NCBI GenBank assembly: GCA_004026145.2
Contig: CP034984.1
Coordinates: forward strand, 1,399,946-1,463,945
DNA: 64,000 bases
DNA from: Takifugu bimaculatus
Taxonomy: Eukaryota; Chordata; Actinopteri; Tetraodontiformes; Tetraodontidae
Direction: 5' to 3'
A program made the translations under genes and the position numbers. The notes below the pieces were generated by a model that was not told the DNA's origin, did not search any database, and saw only the letters and a list, made by a program, of their open reading frames with translations. Below, in pieces: positions 1 through 14,110 of the stretch (the stretch's first letter is position 1; the number at the start of each line of letters is the position of its first letter).

Positions 1-702
1 TGGTGCGGCTGCAGCAAAGCCCGTGTTGTGTAGAAAAGATATGGAGGCTGGGGGATTTAGAGCCTTAGATGAAGGCCTGTACAGTGGGTGAGGAATTTAG
101 ACATAGGCCTTGCAGAGTTTGTCTATATTCTGGAGCACAGAAGAGGGGAACGGACGTTATTAACTCGACTGTTATGGTTGGACGATGAAACATTGGGTTC
201 CTTGTTGGAGAACTGCACTGAAACGAGGAAAAACTGGAGCAAGGCAACAACAAAAAGGAGAGGGAGCCTTCGCATACAGTAGAGACTTGAGCTCATAACA
301 TTAATTCAATTAAATTTGCATGCTTGACAGAACTGTGGAGCAGTTTTCATAGTTTGAAGAAAGCCAAAGGGGACGGGAAGGAGTTAGGCCCACATGTCCA
401 GCAATACACGGACACATGCTCGCCCAGAAACACCATAATTCACAGCATCCATTTGAGATGCACAAATATTAAAGTAGGGATGTGATTTGGGGTTGCTCAT
501 TGTTGCACTTCGATGCACATAATGGACTCGTCTGCCCCCCTCCTCCCCATAGAACCCGACTCTCTTAGGCCTCCACTCCCACTCCTTTCCCTCGCAGCAA
601 CCCCTCCCCATTCCGCCAGAAGATTAGCATGACAGACCAGTGGCGGCTTTGCCTGCATTAATGTCCGTCACTGTTTGATTTCAAGAGGAAAACATGCGCA
701 CG

Positions 703-728
703 CACACACACACACACACACACACACA
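703..728. repeat. (CA)13 microsatellite
   Basis: Perfect CA dinucleotide run in intron 7. Confidence 0.95.
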
Positions 729-3700
729 GAATTTCTCCTTCAAATCTAACTTTCAATCTTTGTCCCTTGCCTTTTCCTTGTTCGGCTTCCTCCGGCATTA
801 ATTGTGCATTAGCAAAAATGATTTACTTTTAACAGTCATAGTTATTTTTTCTTGCCCCCGGGCACAAATGCCTTGAAAGCCTTCCTTGAGGGCATCTAAA
901 TTATGTATCTGAAAAACTCCTCCACTAAGACAGTGAAGGACCCGGACACTCAAAATCTAGCCTCAGATGTCTTCCTGTTTTTAGTGAGGCATCAATCACA
1001 ACCACCTATACATGTCGTAATCTTGCATAAATATTTGAACTAATAAAATTAAAAGGGGCGAAAGAAAAAGGATCTGACTGGTGGCATAATCAAATGCAAA
1101 ATAAATGAATAATACAAGGACAGCAGGGGCCCTCTCTTCTAACTACTTTCCCTACTTTCTTTATCTTCTTTCTCTGCCTTGTTTTTCCCGTTTTTGTTCC
1201 CTCTTTTTGTGCACAGTGTTTTCCTTCCACATCATTAGCGCAGAGCCACACGAAACAGGAAAACAGAAGGGCCGACTTTGTGCTCCCTGTGTGAAGTTAG
1301 AGAAGCAACAGCCCATCTGAAGGACATATGGGAATAGGGACAGACTAGGGGTGTTGTAATCGTAGAATGGGAATTCATTAGAGGCAAATGCCGTAAATCC
1401 CAGGCTAAGTATGAATCCTTGTTCAGGAAAGCCTAAAACAATAAACTTTGGTCTGGCCATTGCCCTCCTCTGGCTGTGAAGGGGCTTCCTGAGAAATGTG
1501 ACCCAGAAGGAAGTCAAGTCTGACTCCCCCAGTTTGCTTCCAAACTTCAATAACAACACAACTAGTGAGCTGTGAATGTCAACCACCCTCCTCTTGTTTC
1601 TCCACCTTGAAGTTCCAGTGAATGAAGTTGTAACACAGTTTGGTTTGTTTGTTTGCATGCCGCTAGCCTCGATGTTGATTTTTAAGCTAGCCTCCAAATC
1701 CCCACTCCTGCTGTGAGCGGTCAGGCTCATCCAATGGAACCACACAGTGGCCAAAAGGCTGGCAGATTAATTTTATTGACATTTCCATTTTCACTGCAAT
1801 GCGATAGCCTCCCTCCAGCCTGGGCCAGAGCGACCCATGCGTATTTACAGACTGACCTGTCACTTCATTACCGAGCATGCTTGCCCTTGCCTGCAAAGGT
1901 GAAACCAGACTCCAAGGCTTGCGACTTCGCTCTCTCTCTGCTGTGTGTCGTGCCTTATGTTTACCCAGATTAAACGTGTGACATCAAAAGCGATTCCTGA
2001 TTATTTTTATAAAGGTTTTACGTTTCTACGCAAAGTGCATTAATAAAGAACAAAGGCAGAACAAAGCTAAAAAGAAAGGAGAAATAAAACATACAAAGAG
2101 GGGAAAGAAGAACAAACATTAGAAGAGAGAGAAAGAAAAAAGAAGAAAGAAGACCCAACTTGCACAACCTCATTACATTTAAAGGAGAGCTGGTGCTTTG
2201 CATCCACCCCCACTTCTTTCTTATGAGCAAGAGAAGGAACGCTGCAGGGCAAATTGTCCCAAACGCTAATGGTTTCTGACTGTTCCCTGGCAACTCTGCC
2301 ATTCTAACCTGTGTGGATGTGCACTCTGAGAAAAAAAAATGGGTAAAGAAAAAAGTGCAGGGCAGAGCAGGGGGAAGCGTCCCATCATCTGGCCATGTGA
2401 CACAGATGGGGGTTGGCTATTAGGAGGCAGCCGAAAGGCCTCGGGGAGCCGAGGTGCTGGAGTGTAGCCCCAGGCACTTTTGGAAAAGCAGCGCCCTTGG
2501 AGACGGAAAAAAAGACAGCCCCCCACCCCTCCTTCTGTCTTCCCTCACTCTTTGCTGCTCTCGTCTCTCACCCGCTACACCAATATCTTGACGTAAAGTG
2601 CTTGCTGGGAAACTTTGTGCATATGTTCTATGCAAAGAATCTGAGATGGCGTAATCAAGCTAGATGAAAGACAATGACCAGAAACAATAAGGAAGAGAGA
2701 GTGAAAGAAAATGCTAGCCAACAAACAAGCACGCAGGTCCAAGAGCACATTACACTCACATACATTCCCTCTCTCATCTCATCACCAGTGGGTGGTTATT
2801 AAAAATGCATTCACATATATCTCCCTGTGAGTAAATTGGTCTCAGGGCTGCGCTCATTAACGGGTTGGGAAAGGACTGTAAACACACAAGGCAACTCTGC
2901 TTATCTAATGTTGGCACATTCGGGCTCGCTACAGGATTTTGTGCCCAAAGAACTGATTTAACACAAAATGTTCTACAGTCTGTGCTGAAGAAGGGGGGGT
3001 GTAAGATTTGGAGAAGGCCTAATGATGCTGGAGATCATGCTTCATGTCCAGGAGGCACGCTGGCCCTGGGGGAGTCACCAAAGTCTTGTCAACCCTGGGA
3101 GCATTATGGATATGACTGTGAGTAACACATATCCAAACCCTGTCAGGACACCAAGAATGCCTCCCTGCCCTTTGTTGTTGAATGCTGCTCCATCCTAGCA
3201 TCATAGCCAGTAACTTATGAAACAACGCTACAGATTTAACCGTCTCTGTACTATTAATACACCTACTAGACAGCCTCTAGACAAACTTTTGCATATTATT
3301 CCGTGGCCTGCGCAGTGATTTTGCACTGGGAGGCCCCAGCATTTGTTTCAGGGTAATGAAGCAAGAGTGTAGAGGCAGTGGCTTATGGAAGCTGTGGTTA
3401 AAGTGACTAATTACAACAGACCCCCCAAGCCCCCTGTCAGCCCAAACTAGTCAACTGTGCTCAGTCAAGCTCAAACAAATGAGAATACAACCTGTGAGGA
3501 AAGTTATAAGAAAAAGATGAGTAGATATGGGATAGAAACAATGGGAACCAGGGCTCTTTTGGCCTTCTCTGCTTTACCATAGGGCCTCCAACCCTCCCTC
3601 CAATGCCCTTCCATTACACCTACCTCTCGCCCCATAGGCCTGGCCACAGAGAATGAAGAGAAAAGAAGAGAGGGATTTAGAGCCTTCCTTTCCCCTCTTT

Positions 3701-4100
3701 TTCTCCTCAACTTTTCAGCCAACATAAGCGCCGTTTAGCACATTCAGTCCCCCAAATGGAAGCGAATGAGTGAAGCCGCGGGGGCTCCTCTTTTGTTCGT
3801 CCGGTTACCCCTTTTATTTACTCTGGATTTACGAAGGGGTCTTTGCCGGCTCTGGGACCACATGCTCTTGATGCACACATACACACACACACATTCGCAC
3901 CCACCTTCTCTCACATACAGACATACACAAATGTACTGGTTCTGTTCACATGAGTGGAATTGTCAGCACACACCCTGTAATGACAGAGAATTATGGCTCA
4001 CCAGCATGTAAGCAATATGCTTTATGTATATGTATTATTAAACACAGACAATAGTTAAAGAAAGTAATCATTTTTAACTAACAAATATTTCACTGTTTGT

Positions 4101-4420
4101 ACCAATAAGTAGCCCATCAGTGCTCTTGAACACCTTCAACACACCAATATGGCTCCCTGCAATCATTGGTACAGTAGATGAGGGATCTAAAGTAAACTGT
4201 TTCTGTGGGGCTGCACCACCACAGCCTGTGTTTTACGCTGATTATTTCCTGATCTGTGCTTAAACAGGCAGCAGCCCCTAGCACTGGACCATAAAACAAC
4301 AGCTTAGTAAACAGCAAGCATGCTGACAAATTGGTAGCGCTCAGGCTGTAGTCATTAACAGCCCTAAAACCTGTCAGTACAATTACAGCAAACTCTCTCA
4401 TTCAGCCTGTCTCCTTGCGA
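4101..4420. promoter_or_regulatory. Candidate intronic regulatory block
   Basis: Non-repetitive block in meis2 intron 7 with MEIS-type words on both strands: CTGACA at 4323-4328 and CTGTCAG at 4371-4377. It also contains CAATCATTGG and GTCATTAACAG. Chosen by eye; conservation untested. Confidence 0.25.
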
Positions 4421-7140
4421 AAGTCAGTTGTCACAACCCACCTCCTATTTACTGCCCACTCTTACCACATGAACAACGGCTAAAGGTGAAGGACACAAGA
4501 CTGCTGTGTTTGGCTCTCTCTTCCAGTGGTCATAGAGCCCAAGAGAAATGAGGTGAAAGCCTCCATTTCAGATGCAGCTGTATCTGCATCCTGAGTGGCA
4601 CGACTGAGTGGTTCCCTTTACGCGAGAAGTAATGTGTAGTTGTCTTCCCCCAAAAACACATCATTAAGTGTTCCCTTAAATGAAGTGGAATAAGAGCTTC
4701 TAATTAGATGTTTTTTTTCCTATGTGTGGGGAAGCGAAGCAGTCAGGCAGTAAGAAAGGCAAAGAGGGAAGGACGAAGGGTGGTAGCAGGGGTAGTTTTG
4801 AGGGGGTAGTTGCTCAACGGATCCTGTACCTCCTCTTCTCCCTCCCTTACCCGCCCTTTCTCTAAACTCCCTAACCCTGCCATCAGGCAGATATCTCTCT
4901 GTCATCCCAGGAATGCTGGAGATAACTATCGCCTCTCAGTGATACAAGGCCTCTCTCCTCTCACAGTCACAATGTTGACCCCACTGTGCACATCCCTACC
5001 ATAGAGGGCAAGGTTGAAGTGAAGAGAGCACAAAAAAGACAGGGGAGGGGATGTGCTGGAGGTAAAACCTGGTTTTAACAACCAGTTAGGCTATTTTACC
5101 TTTTAACCTAAAAAAGGGGCTGGAGCAAAGATATCCTCCCCTTTCACCTCCCCCCTGAAGCCAAAGAAAAGTGGTTCGGGGGGGTCAGGCTGCCTGGTTA
5201 CAGCCTTTTCTCCAAAGCCATTGCTTCGAACTCTCTTGATCTTTTTTCTAAAGAGTATCATCTGCCAAAACTTCAAGGTTAGCACAACTTTCAGAGCCCC
5301 ACACTGAATTAACTGTTGGTGCAATTGCACGTATACCTGAAGCAAAAATGTTCTTATTGCATCATAATTTTAAAGTTTAAAACAGATTGCAAAATTCTAG
5401 CCTTTTAAGATCTTGAGTTTTCCTAATACTTCCTTCCAAACGCAAGAAAAATCTGTGTGGAATATGCATGAAAGGAGCCATGTCGGCTGACAGTACCATC
5501 AAATCTGTGCTTTATTTGAGGAAAAGAGCATTGGATGAAAGAAAACGGATAAAGATGTATAAAAGAAAGGAGACGGGCTGTTGCAGATGTCAAGGCCCAC
5601 TTTGCATGAATGGCAAAGGGCTAAATTGCAGGGGATGGGGTAGCCTCCCGCCACACTGCCTCCCCACACTCTTTTTGGGGGGAACTAAAAAAGGAGTTGT
5701 GATGCCCATGACTGCTCTTCACTCAACAGACAGGGATCAGTGGCTAATGAAGGGCTTTGGGTCCGCACCAGGCATTTCACACTCTTTGCCTCTCTGACAA
5801 CTCCACCCTGCTCCCCCTGCACTTCAACACGACCGCTTGGTCTGCCCTCATAGTCGAGATCGAATGGAGGCTAATTGGTCTCTCAGGTAACCTTATTTCG
5901 CCCATTGTTTCAGAATGGGGAAGAAAAAGAACCACAAACCTGCCAGTTCCCTTGTCCTATTCATTTTTTCATTTATTTTATACTCTGATACTTCCTTAAT
6001 TGAGCTTTTTAGACCCAATATTAAAATTGCTCGGTGACATCTACAATCTAACTCATTGCACTGTAAACACATCTTTCAACATTTATTTACTGTCTCAGTG
6101 TGGTTTTGTGAACTTAAACAGCTTAGGCATTTTAGACTATGTCTGATAGCAATATGGGCAATGAACTATATAAACAAATCTTTCAGACTGATGGGGGGGG
6201 GGGTTCTCAGATTTCCAGGAGACATCATTGGCACCCTTGATAAACAGGGCCATCAAACTTTCACAGACATGAGGCTTTCCTACAGCTGCAGGGCTTTGGT
6301 AGAGTAAATGTATGAAAAAGGTTTATAAATCAACAAGTCAACCATCAGATTGCAGCCTCTGCTCAGCAGCCCTCTCATCAGCCAAATGCCATGAAGTTTT
6401 TTTCCTCAGTCGCTCTTTTTTTTTTTAGACAAATGTCCTGGAGGCAGGGAACAAAGCGAGCAGAACTGATTACTGCGCTGCTGCCCTGCTCCGCCAGTCT
6501 AAACTCTGTTTGGCTTCCTAATGAGCTCACTAAAAACCCAATTCATCACCCATAACCCCTTTTCAACTTCCCTTGAAATCCCCCATTATGGCTAGTCAAG
6601 GACAGTCCGTTTACAGGCTTTGAGCTTGGGTCAAGGGCTGTGTGGAAGGCGATGGACAAGGCAACACCAGCCAAGGTTATTTTGGAAAAAGGGATGCTTC
6701 CTATGTGGCTTACATTTTGTCCTCACAAATGTAAATGTCCTATGATGAAATTAATTCCAACCAATCTTCTACTTAAATCGTCATGCTCTATTGACTTTAT
6801 ACACAAATCCCTTCGTCTGAAACTCCAGCGGCGTCCCAGCCATAGCAAAGAGTGTCCAACTCTATCGATGCAACAGTGGGAATGTCCCATTCCATCTCGC
6901 AAAGATAAAGATGATGGAATGGGAATGTAGAGCTATGCAAGTGGAATAAATTGATATAATGGGCAATGCAAAGGGACGGAAATGAGGGGAATGTTAAAAA
7001 CAAAACTGTGTCAAACACGGCTGGATGAGAATGAAGGTTAAGCTATGGAATATGTCTTGATGAGGTGATAGAAGAGTGCAAGTGAGTGTTAGAAGGAAGG
7101 CTAGAAATAGAGGGGTGGAGGAGGAGGAGGACAGCAAAGG

Positions 7141-7360
7141 GTTGGGGTAAACTCCCACAGTTCCTCATTACATGGAGTTAAAATGATCCTCCTGACACCT
7201 GAGCTGTAACCAAGAGATTACAGAATTGATGAATCCTTGGTTTAAAATGCAGCTGTTTTATTCTGCTTTAGTAATTAATTCTTTTTCCGATAGTGTATTG
7301 ATTAAGCGTAGCCCCTGATAAAGTTCAAACTGAGAGAGATCCCTCCTGGGCTTTTGCTCG
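7141..7360. promoter_or_regulatory. Candidate intronic regulatory block
   Basis: AT-rich unique DNA in intron 7 with homeodomain words TAATTAAT (7272-7279) and TTGATTAA (7298-7305), and CCTGATAAAG just after. Chosen by eye; conservation untested. Confidence 0.25.
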
Positions 7361-8449
7361 GCCTGCTCTGGAGTCAATGAAAACTTCCTCCCTCCACCTG
7401 CATCTCTCTCTGCCAGTGCAGTTTACACTCATAAATTAGTCAGATCAGTGAGGAGTACGGTTCTTGTTCACTTGATACTGGTTATGTCCACCTTCTTGCT
7501 ACATCAATTCACTATTTTTCTATGCTCACCTACAGAAATGTGGATTTAGATATCCTCGTTACACAACTCACCGAAGCAGTAATTTGAAATGGTTTATTTT
7601 TGGCAAACCAACATGCATGTAGCCAAAAGGCGGCTCTTTCAACCAGCAGATGACTATTTTACCTCCTTCTTTCACTCCCTCCCTCACTATGATTTTGACC
7701 TTAATGATGGATTAAAACATGTAGAAAAGCAGTGTCTTCTTTCACACAACTATAATTTCATTCTTTTTATTGCAGTGCTTTTTTTCTATAGAGCCGCGAG
7801 AGCGCATCTGATCAACATAAGGACGACTCTCCAGGGAGCCAGCGGGCATAGAAATCAGATACATCTTTACAAGAGTGTCAGCTGCACATGTCTTGCCGAG
7901 ACCCCTCACCTAACAGCTCCTTTACAAGTCAATAACATGGGCCCAGTGTCCTCCATCCGGTCCAACAGCATGGCTGTGGTGGGACACTAATACCATTTTC
8001 CAGGCTTACTTTTCAGCCCTGTACAACAGCAGGCCTGGACCTCCTCCACATGTCTGCTACAGGTTCCTTCACTCCATTGGAAGAGGCCCTGGTCGTGGTA
8101 ACCCAATCAAAGGATGCAGAAAAGTAGGATTTATTGGATCGGTTATATCTAATTATTCACAATTTCCCACAATGGAAACACAGATAAATAAGAACAGAAC
8201 TGAATTGAAGCAAAATATAAGCCTCAGCAATTTTCTGCCCAATTTCAACCCATTTACAACATGGACTCATCTGTGCCCCTGCTTGACAAGGGACAAATAA
8301 TTGGTGTCCCAATGAGGCCAAAAGAGCCAGTTAAATGACTTTTTTCCCTCAATATTGAGCGCTAATGAAAGAGTGAATGAATTATGAAGAGAGAAGAAAA
8401 AAATATAATTAGAAGGTGGAAGTAGTGGTTAATACATTTACTTGAGCCT

Positions 8450-8800
8450 ATTTCCTTCCATTAATGGGGCTGCAGCGTGCAGAGAGAGGCTTCTGACATG
8501 GCTAGTATCGACTGTCCGCCCTGCTCGGTAAGGTAAATCCAGCAGGTCATTTCATTAGGGCCCAAATCCATGCCACTAATTTTGATTTTAGGAGCCTGAC
8601 AGCTGTTGGCAGTGGGAACGGCTGTGGAAGTGAACAGCGAGAGGAGAGCCTATTACGGCTGTGAAAAATAGAAATTGCAAAGGCTTGGCTCAAATTACTG
8701 CCACTCTACCTCGCTGACCCACCGAGATTTATAATCTGTCCCATTTCAAGAATTTATCTTTTGATTAGCTGATAGGGTTGAGTGACGACAAACATGGCAA
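8450..8800. promoter_or_regulatory. Candidate intronic regulatory block with TGACAGCTGT
   Basis: Unique block in intron 7. TGACAGCTGT (8597-8606) overlaps a MEIS-type TGACAG with the E-box CAGCTG. Neighbouring words include CATTAATGG, CACTAATTTTGATTT and CTATTACGG. Chosen by eye; conservation untested. Confidence 0.3.
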
Positions 8801-10880
8801 TCTATTAAAAATTAAGGGTACAATCTGGTCCAACCAGTGCATGTTAATACAAACGTGCCTTCAAGATTCATGCCAGAGACTGCATCGAGGTGAAATGGAC
8901 ATAGACTGGCAGTGTGATAGACCTGACTCACGATGCGTCTCACCCCGCAAGTTAATATGCAACGCTGAAGTTCCAGAAGGAGGGGGGGGCAGGGGGTTCC
9001 TCTGATGTTATTAATTAGAAGTGCTCTATGGCTCGTCTTTTTGAAGCTCTTCATCTCCTTTTGTCTCAACCTCTCTTTTCTTTTCTTTTTTTTGCGGCCC
9101 TCATTATTGACTTCTCAATTTTCCCCTCACATCCAACTCCTGATCTAGCAATAGCACCAGTGCTTCTGCAGGAGTGCCCAGCCCGGCAATACCCTGAAGC
9201 CCACTCACCGAGACAATGGCTGGGGAGCCCTGTAAGCTGGTCCAGCCCTACAGCTCCCACCAGCCCACCACTCACTCCCACCGAGGCCAAAATCAAAGAG
9301 AGAGGCCCTTAAAATATAACCATGTGTATAATGAGGTGCTCTGAAAAACAATAAGCATATACACCAAAGGAGAGTAGGAGTACAAAAGAGGGAGAGAGAA
9401 AACTGAAGGAATGTTGGCCGGCAAGTGTTCTTAAAAAATGAACAACACCGAGTGGGTGAGGGAAAAAAAAAACGCGATCATACTGTGCTTTAGGAAAGGG
9501 GCAAAGGGCCACAGCCAGTGGTGATGGTAGCCGGGGCCACGCATCTTTGCAACCACATATATGAACCCCGAACAACAAGGGGGTCCGCCGCATGCCTCTG
9601 GACCTGAAGGGAGCACGACTAATTTCTGCACAACAATAGGCCTGAATGGACGCCCACACAATGGCAGGTGCTTTGAATGGCAGCAGGGCCCTTGCTCCTC
9701 TCGCTCGCTCTGAGGTCTTGGGTTCTGGCTTATGTAACCTTTCATTTTCGACCAGGCTTCCTTTTGACTCATAAAGGAGGAAAAAGATCTCATGGCGGGG
9801 TGACTGGGGGTTGCAGGTGGGAGACAGCCAGGTCTGTGGGGGTGCAATAAGGCTGTCTGTGTATGCTGTGAATCTTATCAGCCTTTCTTGACTTCTTCAT
9901 CTCTGCCCTGTGTTTTTTTCCCACTTTATTCCCGTTTTTTTTTCTCACAACAGCATTTCTGTTTGTTGTGTGGCTGCTGGGCTATCCTGTAGGCTGTGAT
10001 GCAGTGGCTAAGGCAGCCCCCCTTACACCCCCAAAAACACCACCAACACCTTAAGAGCATTCTTTCCGGGGTCACAAGGTCATCCTTCACAGATGTCTCC
10101 TGCAGACACTCAGTTGTCTAAGGATTGCATCCCTGGGAGTAAGCATTCACACTAAACAATGAAGGTTTTCCCCTTACTTTGTTGCATTTTTCCCCCTTTT
10201 TTCCACCTCTCACTTTGCATTGTTTTATTTTTGAATCGGGCCATAGTCTGAGTGTACTTTTCCAAGGTGGACGGTTTTGTGCTTAGATAATGTAGAAAAG
10301 CTCTGGTTATCGCAAGATAGTGGTGCACTCATTCTTTTAAATGCTCCCTGTCTCCCTAAGTTTCCTCCAATTGTTCTAAAGGGGCCGTCAGCTCTGCCTG
10401 ATGGCAGAGGGAAAGATACTTTTAGAGGTCTTTTTCTTCAATCGGTATGTTGCCAGGGGAGAAAAATGAAAACATGTTGTAACTGTCCCTCAATCCACAC
10501 TGGGGGACTGATGCAAGGAGCCGTTGTGTAAGCAAGGCAGAAGTCAAACAAAGAGGGACCCTAAATGAACACAAGGGTAATATTTAAACTACATCCTCTC
10601 TCGCGCTGAAAAAAAAGCTTTCATTAAAAGGAAATCAGTTTCTGATTTTTAGGGGGCGGAGTGTGACGGCACCATTGGAGATTGCAGTGTTTAACATGCA
10701 AGTTCTCCCTCAAAACATGGAAAAGTGTGTAATTGGAGCATTTTTTAAAAAAAAATCCAAGCAGAGAGCTAGCCTTGAATATCTTGCTCCTTTTCATCTT
10801 GCGTTCCCCAATTCCTTTGCTGCGCCTGCTATGCTGTTTTGCTTCCCCTTCCAACCATCTCTTCTATAGTCTGCAAATTG

Positions 10881-11130
10881 ATAACCCTCTAAATGAATTA
10901 TGTTAAATGCATAATGAAGGTTCGCTCAGCCTCAGCCCTGCAGCCAGCCAGAATTGAGCATCTTGGTTTGGCATGTTTGATTCGTTTTGTTGCACATTTA
11001 TCCCCAGCCTTCTTTCAGAGTGTGCACTGCTTGGGGCATGTAAATAAGAAATTATCCTTGCTGACTAACATGGCTAATACCTCCTCTGGGGTAATCAAAA
11101 ATTATTAGACGCTTGCTTCCAATAAACATT
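10881..11130. promoter_or_regulatory. Candidate intronic regulatory block
   Basis: AT-rich unique DNA in intron 7 with GAATTATG, TGCATAATG and GTAATCAAAAATTATTAG (11091-11108). Chosen by eye; conservation untested. Confidence 0.25.
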
Positions 11131-13200
11131 AGGGCTCATGGCAGGAACTACTGTCAAATCGCTCACCTCTGCCTGCTCCCCAATACCCATAAAATGGGCA
11201 AACAAAAGTGATCAGGTGTGGAAAAAGCACTCTGGCTACACGGTAACTGAGACTGCGGGAGTGCTATTATGCCTAAAAAAGCAGCCCTTGGCTTTAAGAG
11301 TCATTAAAGCATGTGCTAGAGTAGGAATCAGACTAGAAAATGAGCTTATCTTGTATAATGCCCTCAAAAGCTTTGCATAAACGTGAAAGATGTGTGCATG
11401 AAAATCAGGAGCGGAGAGGAGGAACTCGGATTGAAACACACTTTCTTTCTCATCCTCCCACTCTCTTGGATGGTGGTAGCACGGTTCAAGCACTACCTGT
11501 AGGGTATAGCTGCTCTGCTCGGTTCCATATGAATGTAAGCATTCGCGTGGAAACCCTGGTTTACAAGGGAGAAAACCACACAGCAAGTGAACAGGCGATG
11601 GCTGCCCTCGCTAAGCCACCCGACTCAACCGCATGTCGTCTTTTGGGAGGGACCTTTGCTGTGATGCGGTGTGGGATATTAGGGGGAGGAGAACTGGGAG
11701 GGTGGGGGAGGTGGAGGGGATTAAAGAGACAAGGGAGGTGGAAAACAGAAAGTAAAAGAGCACAAGGCCCATTGGTCAAACACAAAGAGGGAGAGAGGGA
11801 AAGGACATCTGAAGTCAGGGTTAAACTCCAACTAAGCACACCTTAAACGGGTCTGTGCTGGCAGTCAGGGTTTTCAGAGTTTCCCTGCAGGTGTGCTTTT
11901 GACAGACCTAGCCTCCCATAACCTCTCACTGGTTTAGACTGGGGCCCAGGGTGAGTCACAGAAGAAACTGGTGGCATCTTGCTGCCTCTGCCCACCCCCC
12001 CTCTCCAAATCTCCATTCTCTGTCTGTTACATTCACCCACGCATGCTTACACTCTCTGTAAACACACACGCAACCACACTGCCAGACAAGGGGAAAACAA
12101 ATCTGGTGAGGACTAGAGCAATTGGATTATCACCTCTTAAGGGTGACTTCTTGGCTGACCCCCTTCAGGCTAGCCCGCTAAAACATGACAGAAAATTTCC
12201 TGGGAAAACATTTGCTCTTTAAAGAACTGAAGCACTGTCGTCCTCGTGAAAATACAGCGGCATCAATGGACGTGGATATACCCTTCAGGGCATGTGCTCA
12301 AATCCCTCTCAGTGTTTTTGTGCACTCGTCCTCATCGGCACATTCGCAGGAGTAATCAGCAGAGGGACACGGGAGCGTAAACTCGTTGGATAATGAAAAG
12401 ATACATCAGCACGACGCTCAGCCTTTGTTTGCAGTCCAGTTCAAACGTTTTACAATCGTACAATCACAATTCTCCAGCAGCATCTTGTTCTAGCTGTGTT
12501 TTAATCAATGCTCAAGATAGAAGGGCTGCATGGATAAAAAAAAAAAATACAGAAATAAAAGAAAATCAGTAAAAGAGACATCTGCGCCTGTTGCAGTTGG
12601 AATAAATCTGGTCACAGGCTGACCTAACATACACCAATGCTGGGGCACACCAGATCATGCTCGGGGGGACGGTTAAAGATAAGAACCAAAACAATCATCT
12701 AGAGCTATAGAATGGGGGGGTTACCTTGTGTAAAGAGGGCCACATTCCCAGAAATGAACCTGACTCCATTGGCACTACTCCTCTCCTAACAGTGTGTCTG
12801 CATTTTCTGTTTTCATTTGTTTCCTTCCACAGTTTCCAAGAACATAACACAGGGTCAGACGAAAGACAGAGAGACATTAAAAAAGGGGGGGAAGAAAGAG
12901 CGGAAGGGAGGAAGGAAGGAGGGAGCTGAGGGAGCTGATCATTCTCTTTAATCACATTTTGGATGGAAGCCAGGTAGTCTGTGGTACCGAGAGCAAGACG
13001 GAGAGGGTGAGTGAGGAGAGGAGTGCGAGGGAGACAATGTGAGAGGGAGGATGAAGGAATGGATGGAAAGAGCTGGAAGAGAGGGAGAAGATGAGAAGGG
13101 GACTTAAGGAAAAAGGGAGAGAGGTGATGAGCCTGAGAGCAGAGCCCCTTGAAGCAGTTTGAAGTGCTGCAGCGCTTAAGCAAGAGTACCAACATTCCCG

Positions 13201-13254
13201 TGCGTGTCTGTGTGTGTCTGTGTTTTTGTGCGCGTGTGCGTGAGTGTGTGTGTG
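13201..13254. repeat. Imperfect TG-rich microsatellite
   Basis: Interrupted TG/CG repeat in intron 7; it creates spurious low-complexity frames. Confidence 0.85.
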
Positions 13255-13599
13255 AGGGAGAGTGACACTCATTCCCGTAAATGCCCAACAAATGCTGAAT
13301 CCAGCAAGAATCTGGTGTTAGAGGAGAGACAGAGAGAGATCCATTTTAAAACTATGTGCATTAACTATACTTTTCCCCATAGATTAAGCACTCCACATGA
13401 ATAATTTAGCCTCTCTTATGCTAATGGGATCATGAAAGTATCCCCTTTGTACACTGTTTTCTCCCCCTCCACAGCTTTCAACAATCGCCCTGCCCCTTCC
13501 CAACAACCCATCCGACAGCCTCGCTGCTCCGTCCACAGCGCAGACACGTAGCGACGGCGAGGCCAACGCGTGGCGCTGTGACTACAAGTGCCCGTGTTG

Positions 13600-14110
13600 G
13601 CTGATTGAGAAACACTCCCGCCGCTCTGTGCATTAAGCCTCTTTAACCTGTTTTCTGAGGAAACATTTACACTTTGCCAGTCAGTGAATTGCCGTACATT
13701 GTGAGGCGGATGCACCTCATGGCTGCACTTTGTTTAATGTTTATGTGATCACTATTGCCACTGAGTTGGCTTAGTAAGTAATTGGCCATCAGGGCAGACT
13801 GGTCCTCTTACGCGCTGGGATCGCTCCGCTGTGGAACTCCTTATTTGCTTTTGCCCTTCGTATTTCTTTAGACCTTCTAAAATGTTCAACCAGTTAGACA
13901 CCCCAGTACGCGTTCCACATATGCGCACGCTCGTAACCTGGGCGTTGTGCTGTGATTAGGCAAGAGCTGCGTAAAAAAACAACAACTTATCAGCGTTCAA
14001 CAGCTGGGAGCGAGGGCCATGAAACAGCAGGGCTGGGGTCGGCTTTATTGTTTATCTGTTGTTTATGGGCCAGTGTTCAGCTTTAATTACAACACTAAAT
14101 TAAACTCTAA
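13600..14110. promoter_or_regulatory. Candidate intronic regulatory block with paired TGTTTAT sites
   Basis: Unique block in intron 7. Two forkhead-type TGTTTAT words lie 11 bases apart (14049-14055 and 14060-14066), the second running into TTTATGGGCC. CTTTAATTACAAC follows, and TTAGTAAGTAATTGGCC occurs in the first part. Chosen by eye; conservation untested. Confidence 0.3.

Noticed and set aside
1161..1754. 197-codon minus-strand frame
   Set aside because: No recognisable domain, mixed composition and location within intron 7 without matching splice phase.
12695..13291. 198-codon minus-strand frame
   Set aside because: It is largely Ser/Pro/His/Thr/Leu sequence produced by purine-rich and TG-repeat DNA.
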